A stretch of 64,000 nt of DNA from Maylandia zebra (taxonomy: Eukaryota > Chordata > Actinopteri > Cichliformes > Cichlidae), in contig NC_135185.1 of assembly GCF_041146795.1 (NCBI RefSeq), forward strand, positions 6,621,529-6,685,528. Direction: 5' to 3'. Position numbers and translations under genes: made by a program. Below, in pieces: positions 23,400 through 33,340 of this stretch. How positions within the stretch are numbered: the first letter of the stretch is position 1; the number at the start of each line of letters is the position of its first letter. A model generated the notes under the pieces. It was not told the origin of the DNA, ran no database searches, and saw only the letters and a list, made by a program, of their open reading frames with translations.

Positions 23400-23805
23400 T
23401 GTTACGTTTCGGTGTTGTCAGTGTTTTGTTTTTTGCGTGACTGTCATGTATTTCCTGCTTTACTTTGAAAGTCTGTGTCATCTTAGTGTGTTCAGTTTAC
23501 GTTTCCTTGTCTCGTCAGGTCTAATTTGCCCCAGCTGTGTTTCCCTCCTGTGGTCCATTCCCTGATTGCTCCTTCTATGTATTTAAGCCTTGTGTTTCAG
23601 TATGTCATGTGCGTGATCTGCCCCCGTGTTGTAAATAAAAAGTTTGTTGTAAATAGCTGTAAATGGGTTTTGTCAATACTTTCGTTTTGAGACACTTCCG
23701 TTTTGGGGATTTTGGTGGAGAGCCTTAGTGGTTTTTTTTCGTGTGTTTTTTCCTTATTTTTATTTTCCTGCGTTGCACGCCGGTTGCCTAGGCCGGGGTG
23801 TAACA
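23400..23805 (+). repeat. LTR 3 of the array
   Basis: 406 bp, ends at the right copy of the ATTC duplication. Differs from LTR 2 at only a couple of bases by eye. Confidence 0.85.
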
Positions 23806-24669
23806 ATTCTGACACTTCAAAAGCTTCAGCACAGCATCAGCACCACGGAGATACACAGATACATCCGTAGACTCGAGACGCAATGCATTTTTGGGACTTT
23901 CAGGTGTATGGACCAATGTTTTATTTTCTGATCAAACCACAAATCTTTAATGAGCAGCTGGATTTGTCTCGCTTTAACTGGCTGAGTTAATGCCAGTTAA
24001 TGCAACATCGAAGCAGCTGGAATCCATAGCTGTGCGTGTTCATGGAGCTTGCATTTTCACCTGCTGGACATCACTATCTGACAAGTTTAACTGTCTTCAG
24101 AACATTGCAGAGGCCTATTGACAGTATTTGGCTCTACATGTCTGTGTGAGCAGATTTTCTCTCACATGAGTCCTCAGGTAGCCGTCTGAATGCTGGACAC
24201 TCGGAGACCTGTGTCTCTGAGTGGGAGACCAAAGATCACATTAACATGTGTATCTCTGTATTAACAGACATGCCATATTGGCTTAGTTTATTTTTCTTAT
24301 CATTGTTGTGAGGAGACCATAAATAGCATTTGTATTTTCCGTTGTACAGTTCATTTGCTGTTATGGATAAAAAGTGTCTTTTTTTGTTTCAAAGTAGCTG
24401 ATAACTATTCGCTGATAGCTGCCAACATCTGCAAACAAATATAACTCTATAAAATGGTTCTATATATTGTGTAACTGTTCATATAGAGCATTATTAAATT
24501 TATTGCTAATGCAATCATATGGCACACTGACTTCTGAGGAAATTTTAAATGGCAATCGCCATCAGAAAGGTTGCCTACCCCTGCTATAAACCCTACAGTC
24601 AGTTTACATGTGGATCATCTACTAAACACAGAGTAAATCGTAAAAACAAATTGAGCTGGTTTTTGCACA

Positions 24670-24675
24670 TTTATT
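24670..24675 (-). other. Candidate poly(A) signal of gene B
   Basis: AATAAA on the minus strand about 465 nt beyond the gene B stop codon. The same hexamer is kept in the copy C 3' flank at 9405-9410, so it belongs to the duplicated unit. Confidence 0.5.
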
Positions 24676-25138
24676 AAAAAACTGAACTTACGTCTTTTTA
24701 TGTACATGAGACATTTATAATTCTCTGTAATACTATTTATGGCATGAAAATATTAGACTTTAACACCATTGTAGTTTTTAAACAAAACGACATATAATAG
24801 AATGACACTGACCTGTCTGTAAGTGTGTAAAAACACACACTTGCATACTTATTTACAAAAATACATTTTACATGAAATGCACAAAAATTACCAGCATGAA
24901 TGTGACATCTAGCTTATGTATACAGTAACATACAGTGACTACAGCAAGCATTCACCATCACAGAGTCTGCGTATAATAGGGATTTCAGTCTAAGTAGCAT
25001 CTGAACCAATGTTTTTCCCTGGCATTCACTCTGCATGTCTTTACAGAGATAGACTGTAACACAATATAATACACAATAATATTGCTGCTCTGCAACCACA
25101 CTCTCAGTCAGTGATACTCTAAGAAGCAAATGTGCGGC

Positions 25139-28100
25139 TCATCTGACTTCAACTTTGGAGAAAAACTTCCGGGTTCCAGGATCAGCACGGCTCTCCTTCA
25201 GTGTGTCTGACAGAGTGGTTTTGACGATTTTCCTGTCGGCTTTGGAGATGTTTGTCTTGAGTTTGAGCAGAGCCGAAACATGTTTTTCACTGTTGGTGAC
25301 AGAAAGAAGAAAGAGTTTAAAAAGAGATTATTTTCTCTATGTAAAGTCAGAGACTGTGAAAAAAGGATTGTCATGTGAAAGCTGCCACATTTGACATAGA
25401 AAAGAAAAAATATAAAGAAATTTGAGCATTTTTTTAGCTAAATATAATCTGCAATCTTTTATTTCACTTTCAACATACGAATAACAGAAAAAGTTATAAC
25501 TTCACTGATCCCGTCTAAACTTGTGTTTCACTGACATGTTATGTCTTTTTGTGTAGCCAGTTTTCTGCTCCTGACACACATCCTTCCTGCAAACACTAAC
25601 AGCTGTCATTAACACTTTACTACACCTCTTTAAACTGCTGAGAAGAGGGGAGGTGGAAAATGTCTCAGCCCACCTCTGTTGGAAATGTGACAATAGGTGG
25701 AGCTACTTTTAGCTCATGTTAGTTCCCGTGAATGTAGCTCATCCTGCTCACAAGATCTGAAACCAATTAAGATGTTTCGCTCAGTCTGCTTCCTGTTTTC
25801 CCTCAGCTCTCTCTGAAAAGTACGATTGTTTATCCTGACCTAATGTCTCACAAACCTCTTATCATGATATAGTTCTGTCCTTATTGTTTATGTTACAGTT
25901 GATACAACAGGTCCCAAAAAATGAGAGCACATTACATTTGTGTGAGTTATACTCTGTATGTTTCTGTATTAAAGTAAATAATTTCTGAGTCAATTCAAAA
26001 GTTACCTGAGGTCGGGATAAGCAGATCCCACTGAAACAATTTGCATCTGTATGGCAGGAATATCTTGGAGTTTTAGCACTTCTGCAATCTTGGTCAGGAT
26101 TTCCTTTAACCAGTCTTGTTTGGATCCCTGTGAAGACAAATCAGTGACGTCAGTTTAGTCTGCAAGTTTCCCCAAACTGTAATCAGCATAGCTGCTGTTT
26201 TTGGAAATAATGATGCTTTTTCTTCTGGAGTAATTGCACTGGAACTTCCAGCTAGTGTGTTAAATGTGAAAATGAAATTATCTGAAGTGCCTCAATGCTG
26301 TGCTTTATATTAACTAAAGTGTCATATAATCATATAGTGTAGTAATGAATGGACGTGGCCCAGATATTAAAGGCCTTAGACTGCATGTCTTTTAGTGATA
26401 GAAATGTAAGAGACTCCTGCCCACGCTTGTCTGCAGAAGTTGATAACAGGGAACATCTGCCAGTGGAAATTTACTAGAAGGGACTATGGAAAAGTCGCAG
26501 CCTCGCCAGAGCTGAGAAAAGATGTCTTGCAGCTAACAAACAATAACCTATAGGTATGCTATGCAATGTGACTACTGAATGCTTGTGTAATACTGTTGTT
26601 TAGACTAGAGCGGGACACCCTGTGATAAAACTGGTAAGTGCACATCATTATTTCAAGATTCGCGGCAGAGTGTCATGCAGGACGCATCTCCTTTCCAGAA
26701 GTAATAAAAGTGTTAAAATGGTCTACTGAGCAGTGTGTTGTCTTCCATCAGATGCTTATGATGAATCAAAAAACTTGGTGAAGTGTTGATATTTAACACT
26801 GGTAAATATATGTGAATTTTAAATTCTTTCAGTTACACAGATGTTGTTGATGTTAGCTGAATTTGTGACTAAGGTTGTTTCACCCTGTCAAACAATGTTT
26901 TGCTGATCGGTGTTTGTGCTTGATTGATTTTATTCATGTCTCAGCTAAAGTGTGCAGTGAAGGTGAGTCTCACCATTCTGGCAAACAGCTCGTGCAGTCT
27001 CTCTGCATTTTCTTTCACAGTCTCGTAAGCCTTCAGCTGACGATCCTTGTCCTTCAGTTTGACCTCTCCTTTCAGGAGCCTCCGGACATATTCTACTGTC
27101 ATTTCCTGCTGAAGCTGACCAATCAGCTCCTGAATGTAAGTAACAAGATCATATGTTAGTCCATTGATTTAAAAGTTGGTAATAATGGCTTCATAGCAAA
27201 GTTTCACGCTGTCATGTTTCTACCTGATGACAGGATTGAGTCGAACCCTGAAGTTCTTGAAGCTGGTCTTCAGTGCTGTTCAGCAGCTTCTCAAACGTGT
27301 TCTTCTTCAGCCAGTCACTGGTTCCCACCTTCTGGTAGTGTGGCTGTGTGAGGAACAAATAACACATTGTTTTAAAATCTTTGATTAAAACATGTTAGGA
27401 TTTAATCCTGAGGATTATTGATATCTGCAGTTGTAAATAACTTACTTTGAGGATCTTGTGCACAGGCGTTAATAAATAAGTGTGGGCAGACTGTTTCATC
27501 TCAGTCAGGACCTGCAAACAGTTTTCCCGCACATCCTCTGGGAACAGATTGTGCTCCACAAGGAAGTCCCTTTAGACAGACCACACAGGACACATTAGCT
27601 CACAGTGATGTATTCTCCTTTTATGATGAAGTTAAAATCTGAATTTCCATCTAACTGGATCAGAAACATACCTGAACTTTTCGACACAGCTGAGGTTTGC
27701 CTTTATGAAAGCTTTGCTGTGCGGTTTGTTCTGCTTAATGACGTCTTCATGAAATTTTTGATACCTGCAGAAGATTAAAAACAGTTTTCACTTCTATTAT
27801 CTTGTTATTACCAAACATTAAACTAAAATGTATTTTCAAATGACAATATTTAAAAGACAGCCTTGTGAAGCCTTGTTACCTCTGCATGAAGTCTGTCAGG
27901 TTGGATGTTATTTCCTGGGCCTTGTGTCGGTCTCTTACAGTTATATGTGCTGATGTCACGATGCCGTTGATCAACTGAAGACAAATGTATTGACAAATCA
28001 GTGTCAGTTTTAAGTACTCAAAGCACTTTACACAGCAATGCACTTCCATCATTTTCAGATCCAGTTAAACACCAGGAACCAAACCCAGTGCTTTACAATG

Positions 28101-31100
28101 TTAGTGACAAACCCAAGTGATTAAACTACAGAACCATGGGAGGGTTCGAAACTGTGACTCTGATCTGACAGTAAACGAGTTTCTATAAATGACCCAAACA
28201 AAAATGACGGTCCTTTGTTTGTTTGTTAATCTTTTTCTCAAAGTTTCTAGAAGTCTTTTTCAGTTTGGTTAATATGTGCAGCAGGCTGGAAAATATTTGT
28301 CTGCACATTTTGTTCTCCTATGATCAAAACAATGTTACGTCATTACTTCACCACAATAATTTTATTGCACAGTTCAGACATAGCAATGTATACAAAGCCT
28401 CTAATCATGGTCAGTAATGGTCAACAATTAGAAATCAACGAACCCATGATAAGGACCCTTAAAGCAGGCCAACACAAGTGACGCCTTTCACTTTATATTA
28501 ATACATTTTTATAAAAGCATCAATTTCAACCTCTTTTATATCAAGTTGTAGCAACTCTACGGCAACTGTACCTGGATGACATCATAGGCCACAGGACTGG
28601 AGTAGCAACCATCATATCTTGTCGGCTCCTTTCCTTGATCCCACTCTTTCTTTGCTTCATCCAATACTCGGCCGATATAAATCATCAGGTCGCTCTAAAC
28701 ACACAACAACACACAGCTGCCAGTTTTAAACCGCTTTCATGTGTAAAGATTTAATTACTGACAGTAATAATTACATCTACAATATTATGTTCAAAAAAAT
28801 TAAACCAACAACTCTTTGATGCTTGTCTTGCACATCTCACTTTAAGCCCTGCAAAGACCATATTGATTAACTGGATGCATATGGGCTCAAAATGTGGTCA
28901 TAAATATTTTGTACTTGTAAAAAAGATTTGTATGTGTAAAAAAGATTTGTGTGTGCGTAAAAAAGATTTGTATGTGTAAGAAGAATTTGTGTATGTGTAA
29001 AAAAGATTTGTGTGTGGACTTAGAAAAAAAAACCCTGCAAATTACAAGTACGGATTTTTGACCCTATTTTTCTACCCTTCATCTGATTGGTCAATGTCAT
29101 GTCAATCACAAATGTAACAATCCAATGAGAGAACAGATGGGTTTGGCTGTCAGAGGGGCGCTTTTTTGAACTGCAGGTCCTTGAAGGGTGATACCGTTTG
29201 AAGCTGGAGGATCGCTATATAAATATCCGATAGCAGCTAGGTCCCCTAACTTTCAGCAGCTGTTGAAAGGATAAAGTTGTGGTATATCAGTGGTTAGAAA
29301 TAACATTATTACTTTAGGATTAGTTTAACACAAAGTCAGGGCTGACCCAGGACCATTGCTGTGAGTCACAGTGCGCAGCATAAAAGTCCATTCACATCGG
29401 ATGCAGGATACGCTGCTAATGCTAACTAAAAGCAAAGGATCCAGAATTTGTTGCGCTGGCTGCTGGGCTCTGTGGGTTTTTGCAGCAGCTCTACCTGTAC
29501 TAGATGCACCTGCTCCTTGTCTTTTCTATCTCTGACTTTATGTCCTCTACAAGAGTCTGTTTTTTTTTGCTAGTTCTTCAAATGTTCAATAAAAACATGT
29601 ATGCTAATTCATAACGAAGAAAGCTTTGTAATGAAGACTGTCATTTCCAAAACACTGCCCGCCCCCACCCCGCGGTCCGCAGCGCTGTTGAAAAGGCTGT
29701 GGAAGTCCCTGTATTAAACACGTAGACCTGTGACATAAAAATCACCAAACTCGGACGACCACAGACTGTTTTCCTTCGTGGTGATGAAGGAAAACGCTGG
29801 GTTGGCATGTAAAAGGGCATTTATTCCCTTCAAAGACCTGCAGTTCAAAAAAGCGCCCCTCGACAGCCAAACCCATCTGTTCTCTGATTGGATTGTTACA
29901 TTTGTGATTGACATGACATTGACCAATCAGATGAAGGGAAGAAAAATAGGGTCAAAAATCCGTACTTGTAACTTGCAGGGTTTTTTTTTCTAAGTCCACA
30001 CACAAATCTTTTTTACGCGCACACAAATCTTTTTTACACATACAAATCTTTTTTACACATACAAATCTTTTTTACAAGTACAAAATATTTATGACCACAT
30101 TTTGAGCCCATAGATGCACGCCTCAGATACACTGTGTTACCTGTTGTTTGCTGAGGTACTGCTCCTCCAGAGGTTTCAGTAACTCGTCAGGAAGCAGGTT
30201 TCCCAGCGCTTCAGTATTGATATTACTGGCCAGCTCAGGTTTTTCAAGGATTCTGGTACACAGAGCAGATAACACATGAGTTTCTATAAACAACCCAAGT
30301 TGTGTTTAGTCTACAAAAATGGCATTTTATTTAGCACATTAAGAAAACAAGAAATTAGCCGTTACATTTGTATTATTATTCACTATCTGTAATTGTTCAG
30401 GTATTTATTCTTCTAAAAACAATGAAGGACCTCACACTGACAGACATCCTCATGTTTAGTCACAGAAAGATGCTGCTTCAAACAATAATTGAACTGGTGG
30501 CTTACCCTGGATAAAACTCCTTCACCCATCGCAGGAGGAAGCTGCAGTCCTTGTCATCCAGAACAAAGTCTGCAATCTTTTTGAGTCTTGCGCTGAAAGT
30601 TTGGTGGTACTGTCTTGCATAAAAGTTACAGATCTCCATCTCTGGTGGGTAGCAGTTGTTCACAACCTCCACCACCCACTCCATGTCCTCCTTCAGCTGC
30701 TTGCCCATGGACTGGATGTCTGCCTGGATCGAGGACTGGTTCACCTGATCACCAATGAGGCTCGATGGGTTCTCCAAACGACTATACACTAATTCATGAA
30801 GCATTTTGTCATGGTGCTCCTTCCACTTCTTGGGCCTCCAGGCTGGTGGCGTCCGGCATATTTGTCCCCACAGCTGGTCCTGCTCTTCCTCAAGGTTGAT
30901 GGCTTTCACTGCTGAAATCAAAGCAGACACCTCTTCCTCAGTGCTGAGAGAAAGACTCTGCTGCACGGTCTGCTCTAAACGCTTTTCAAGGGCTTCATAG
31001 TCTGCAGCAAGCTTTTTTACTGCTTCCTCGTGAGCTTTGAGTGCATCAGCCTTTGTTTTCTCTCCAAACAGATGTTTCTCCCTGTCTATCAACAGTTGAG

Positions 31101-31642
31101 TGGCTTCAAACAGGTATTGTCCTTCAAGGCATTCCTCAAAAGTAGGAGTCACTGGTGGAGAAAAACAAAGATAAATAATCTTTAAACAGTTCATATTTCT
31201 CCTAAAATAAGGTATTTAACATTTCTGGAAGAAATGGAGAACCTTATTTCTGTAATAGAGGTGTTTTTTACACATCAGCACTATTTCGTGGAACAACCGT
31301 AACATCAATTTCCTTTCTTTTTTTAATATGTCACACAAAACACAATTTAGTTGAGATACAGAGGGTTAACAGGAAATAGCTAATAACAGCTGGATGTATG
31401 TCACCTACCAACTGGCCGCTCTTCTTCAGTAGGTGATTGGTGTCCATCAGTAGTGGAAGGACCGTTGTCACTGGGTTGACCTGTGGGGCTTCGCCAGAAC
31501 TTTTTAAACCATTTTCCTCCAGCTCTTAAAGTTTGTTCAGGGGAACTGTTGGACGTGCCTGTTGTGGATGAACCCGACTGTGTCCGCATTCTTCTCCAGG
31601 TTGTAAAACGTGACCAACAGGCCAAGAAAGGTGCTGAGGAAT
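25139..31642 (-). CDS. tnfaip2: TNFAIP2-like (Sec6/EXOC3 family) gene B, complete
   Basis: Coding exons, 5' to 3' on the minus strand: 31409-31589 (start ATG at 31587-31589; exon begins at 31642), 30506-31151, 30141-30252, 28572-28694, 27880-27974, 27672-27764, 27446-27569, 27224-27343, 26974-27129, 26006-26127, 25139-25289. Every junction has GT/AG ends and phases agree. The sum is 1923 nt, giving 640 residues plus stop, close to mammalian TNFAIP2. An N-terminal Ser/Thr-rich tail (about 1-60) precedes the family motif FEATQLLIDREKHLFGE (about 74-90), a charged helical stretch (about 93-150), LLRWVKEFYPG (about 265-275) and helical Sec6-like repeats to the C terminus. Known for the family: M-Sec/TNFAIP2 is a cytosolic, TNF-inducible protein that works with RalA and exocyst on membrane protrusions. 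Assignment to TNFAIP2 rather than another EXOC3-like paralogue is inference; the Sec6 superfamily call is firm. Confidence 0.85.
26258..26798 (+). mobile_element. Probable solo LTR in gene B last-but-one intron
   Basis: 541 bp absent from the matching intron of copy C. Ends TGTTAAAT and ATTTAACA are inverted copies, and AATAAA lies at about 26703. No clean target duplication, so the LTR call is tentative; the insertion relative to copy C is clear. Confidence 0.45.
28880..30112. mobile_element. Fold-back element with arms of about 315 bp in gene B intron
   Basis: Arms at about 28880-29195 and 29800-30112 are near-perfect inverted copies, starting TATGGGCTCAAAATGTGG. Each begins with several AAAAAAGATTTGT repeats. 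A 6-bp duplication GATGCA (28874-28879, 30113-30118) flanks it, and copy A has the empty site. The centre (29.2-29.8 kb) shows no transposase. Superfamily unknown. It lies between the 112-nt and 123-nt coding exons of gene B. Confidence 0.8.
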
Positions 31643-31865
31643 CTGCAATTTAAAAAAAAACCTGCTTTAATATACATTTTTTTAATATGATTGGCATAAA
31701 CTAAACATTTTAGCCTTGTTTATAGCATGACCGTGAAATTAAAAATAGATTAAATCCATTCTAATTACAACAATATGCCAAAGTAAGTCTGTAAAAAGTA
31801 TTTTTGTTGCCAAACAAACTATCCACATTATATATATCAAAAAAATTCATTAAGATTCTACTCAC

Positions 31866-31966
31866 ATAAGCTTCACAGTCACTGCTTTGAAAGTAACTGC
31901 AGCTGCTGTGAGCTTTTATGCCTAACGAGACAAGCTCCTCCCGCTCAGATGATGTAGGGAAATTTC
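31866..31966 (-). promoter_or_regulatory. Gene B core promoter and noncoding exon 1 candidate
   Basis: On the minus strand a TATA-like CATAAAAGC lies at 31912-31920. About 30 bp downstream begins a short noncoding exon candidate that ends at 31866 with the donor GTGAG (31861-31865). Further upstream, GGGAAATTTC (31957-31966, read on plus) differs at one position from the NF-kB consensus. Mammalian TNFAIP2 is a TNF/NF-kB-induced gene, so the site is plausible. The block recurs at copies A and C. Exon 1 is inferred from the donor and its spacing to the TATA box; no transcript was seen. Confidence 0.5.
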
Positions 31967-32015
31967 AGAGAGACCCACAGAGCCACACATGCAATCCCTC
32001 CCCTTCCAAAGCACA

Positions 32016-32029
32016 CACACACACACAAG

Positions 32030-32086
<57 letters not shown>

Positions 32087-32087
32087 G

Positions 32088-32140
<53 letters not shown>

Positions 32141-32192
32141 GCGCGCGCACACACACACACACACACACACGTGTGTGCGCGCACACACACAC
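32016..32192. repeat. (CA)n/(CG)n array upstream of gene B
   Basis: Four CA tracts separated by CGCGCG blocks and ending with GTGTGTGCGCGC: about 175 bp of alternating purine-pyrimidine, a strong Z-DNA candidate 50 bp upstream of the NF-kB-like site. Confidence 0.9.
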
Positions 32193-33340
32193 AGAAAGCT
32201 GTGCTGTTTTTAGCACTAGCACAGAAGCATTTGTCTTATGTGGCTTCTGGACCAACTTCTCTTAACAGGTACTTTGTCGACTGTTAGGAAATGTTGTACA
32301 GTCTTTCATACTTTCTTTATGACTTTCATGATCCTGTACTTTTATTTTTATGCCATTAGCAAGTCAATTGCACAACAACACTAAAAGCTCACTAGAATGT
32401 TATGTTTTTAGCCATTTAGTGTTTATTTTGTAACCAACTAAAATTGATGGCCAGAAAAAGTGTAAAAAGGTGATGATCCTTATTAAACATTGACCAGCCT
32501 TAAGTACACCGTCAGTGTTTTTTTGTCTGCTTTTTAAAGAAAAGATATTATAATCAGTATGACTCACTTATTTGTTAGACTCCTAAATAAGCTAAAGGTG
32601 GAAGTTTGTGATTTTGTGAAAGTAAAAAAACAGAACCATGACAACTAATAATGCCAAACCTCAACCCAGACCACCACACTCAACCAGATTTTTTTGCAGG
32701 TCAGAAAGTCTCGGTGCGTAGTATGCTTTGGATGGCACTGACAAATAAAGACTTTTGCTTTTGTTTGGTGACTCAGTGAAACATCGAGCTGACTGTTATG
32801 ACAGACAAACATAAAAGCAAATGAAATAAAATGTTTGAAAACAAATCTGAACAAGTACTAAAATGATTTTTCTTTCTGCCAAATGATGTATCCTTGCAAT
32901 TTTCTGTTGTTACAGCAGCATTCAGGACCAGAATAACACACTAATGCAGTCACAAAAGTAAATGATGCTTTAACTTGGTTTGGGTATCAGTTAATTATTA
33001 AAGGTTCATTTGTACATGTGAACAGACTCTTTAGATCTGTTATTTTGTTTTAATACAGAAAAAGTCCAGTATGACTTACTTACTTATTTTGGTTTCATAT
33101 TGTTCTTTCTGGTGTTTACATTGCATCTTTTAAACGACTGACATCCACTTTGACCTTTCTGCTGCTGTGTGGATACACACTGCAGGTATATCTTTTACTA
33201 AGTCAAACAAACATTTATCCAGGCCTGAGTTACAGAGGGCTGCAGTCTACACAGAGACACCCAGATCTCTCTCTCCCTAGCTCTTCCAGTATAGGGCACT
33301 GAGCTGTTCCTGGGTCATCCAGGAGAATCTCTCCAGTGTA
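32193..33340 (-). other. Upstream flank of gene B
   Basis: Shared with upstream sequence of copies A (5820-5960) and C (13500-13780, 14460-15073). No exon seen. It defines how far the duplicated unit extends. Confidence 0.6.

Larger units (their letters stand above)
21242..23805 (+). mobile_element. Tandem LTR element: LTR-internal-LTR-internal-LTR
   Basis: Three 406-bp LTRs (21242-21647, 22342-22747, 23400-23805), each starting TGTTACG and ending GTGTAACA, separated by internal segments of 694 and 652 bp. Both sides carry the 4-bp duplication ATTC (21238-21241, 23806-23809). After LTRs 1 and 2 comes an 18-nt primer-binding site of tRNA-Pro type. Before LTRs 2 and 3 lies the purine tract GGGTGGGGGGAAA. 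The internal parts have no gag, protease or pol; they consist of 42-bp repeats. LTRs differ by only a few bases by eye, so insertion and array formation are recent. The 4-bp duplication and tRNA-Pro primer fit retrovirus-like elements, though related solo LTRs nearby have 5-bp duplications as in Ty3/gypsy. A non-autonomous LTR element with an unknown helper. Confidence 0.85.
18604..24583. mobile_element. 6-kb hAT element with 8-bp TSD and internal insertions
   Basis: Ends CAGGGGTCGGCAACC (18604-18618) and GGTTGCCTACCCCTG (24569-24583), inverted with one mismatch. Duplication CTATAAAC at 18596-18603 and 24584-24591; the copy C flank has the corresponding empty site. Near 24127 a decayed hAT dimerisation-domain remnant reads FGSTCLCEQIFSHM before a stop. 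It holds a 988-bp hAT and a 2.57-kb LTR array, which account for more than half of its length. Confidence 0.85.

Noticed and set aside
21439..23565. Several long open frames on both strands with GGSVGPLQPSS- or DEGWSGPTDPPA-like repeats
   Set aside because: A 42-bp period keeps any stop-free frame open in every unit; frames run through LTR promoter and poly(A) parts. No domain.
26875..27159. Plus-strand frame opposite a gene B exon (also at 12843-13127)
   Set aside because: Antisense shadow of the 156-nt exon; conserved only because the exon is.
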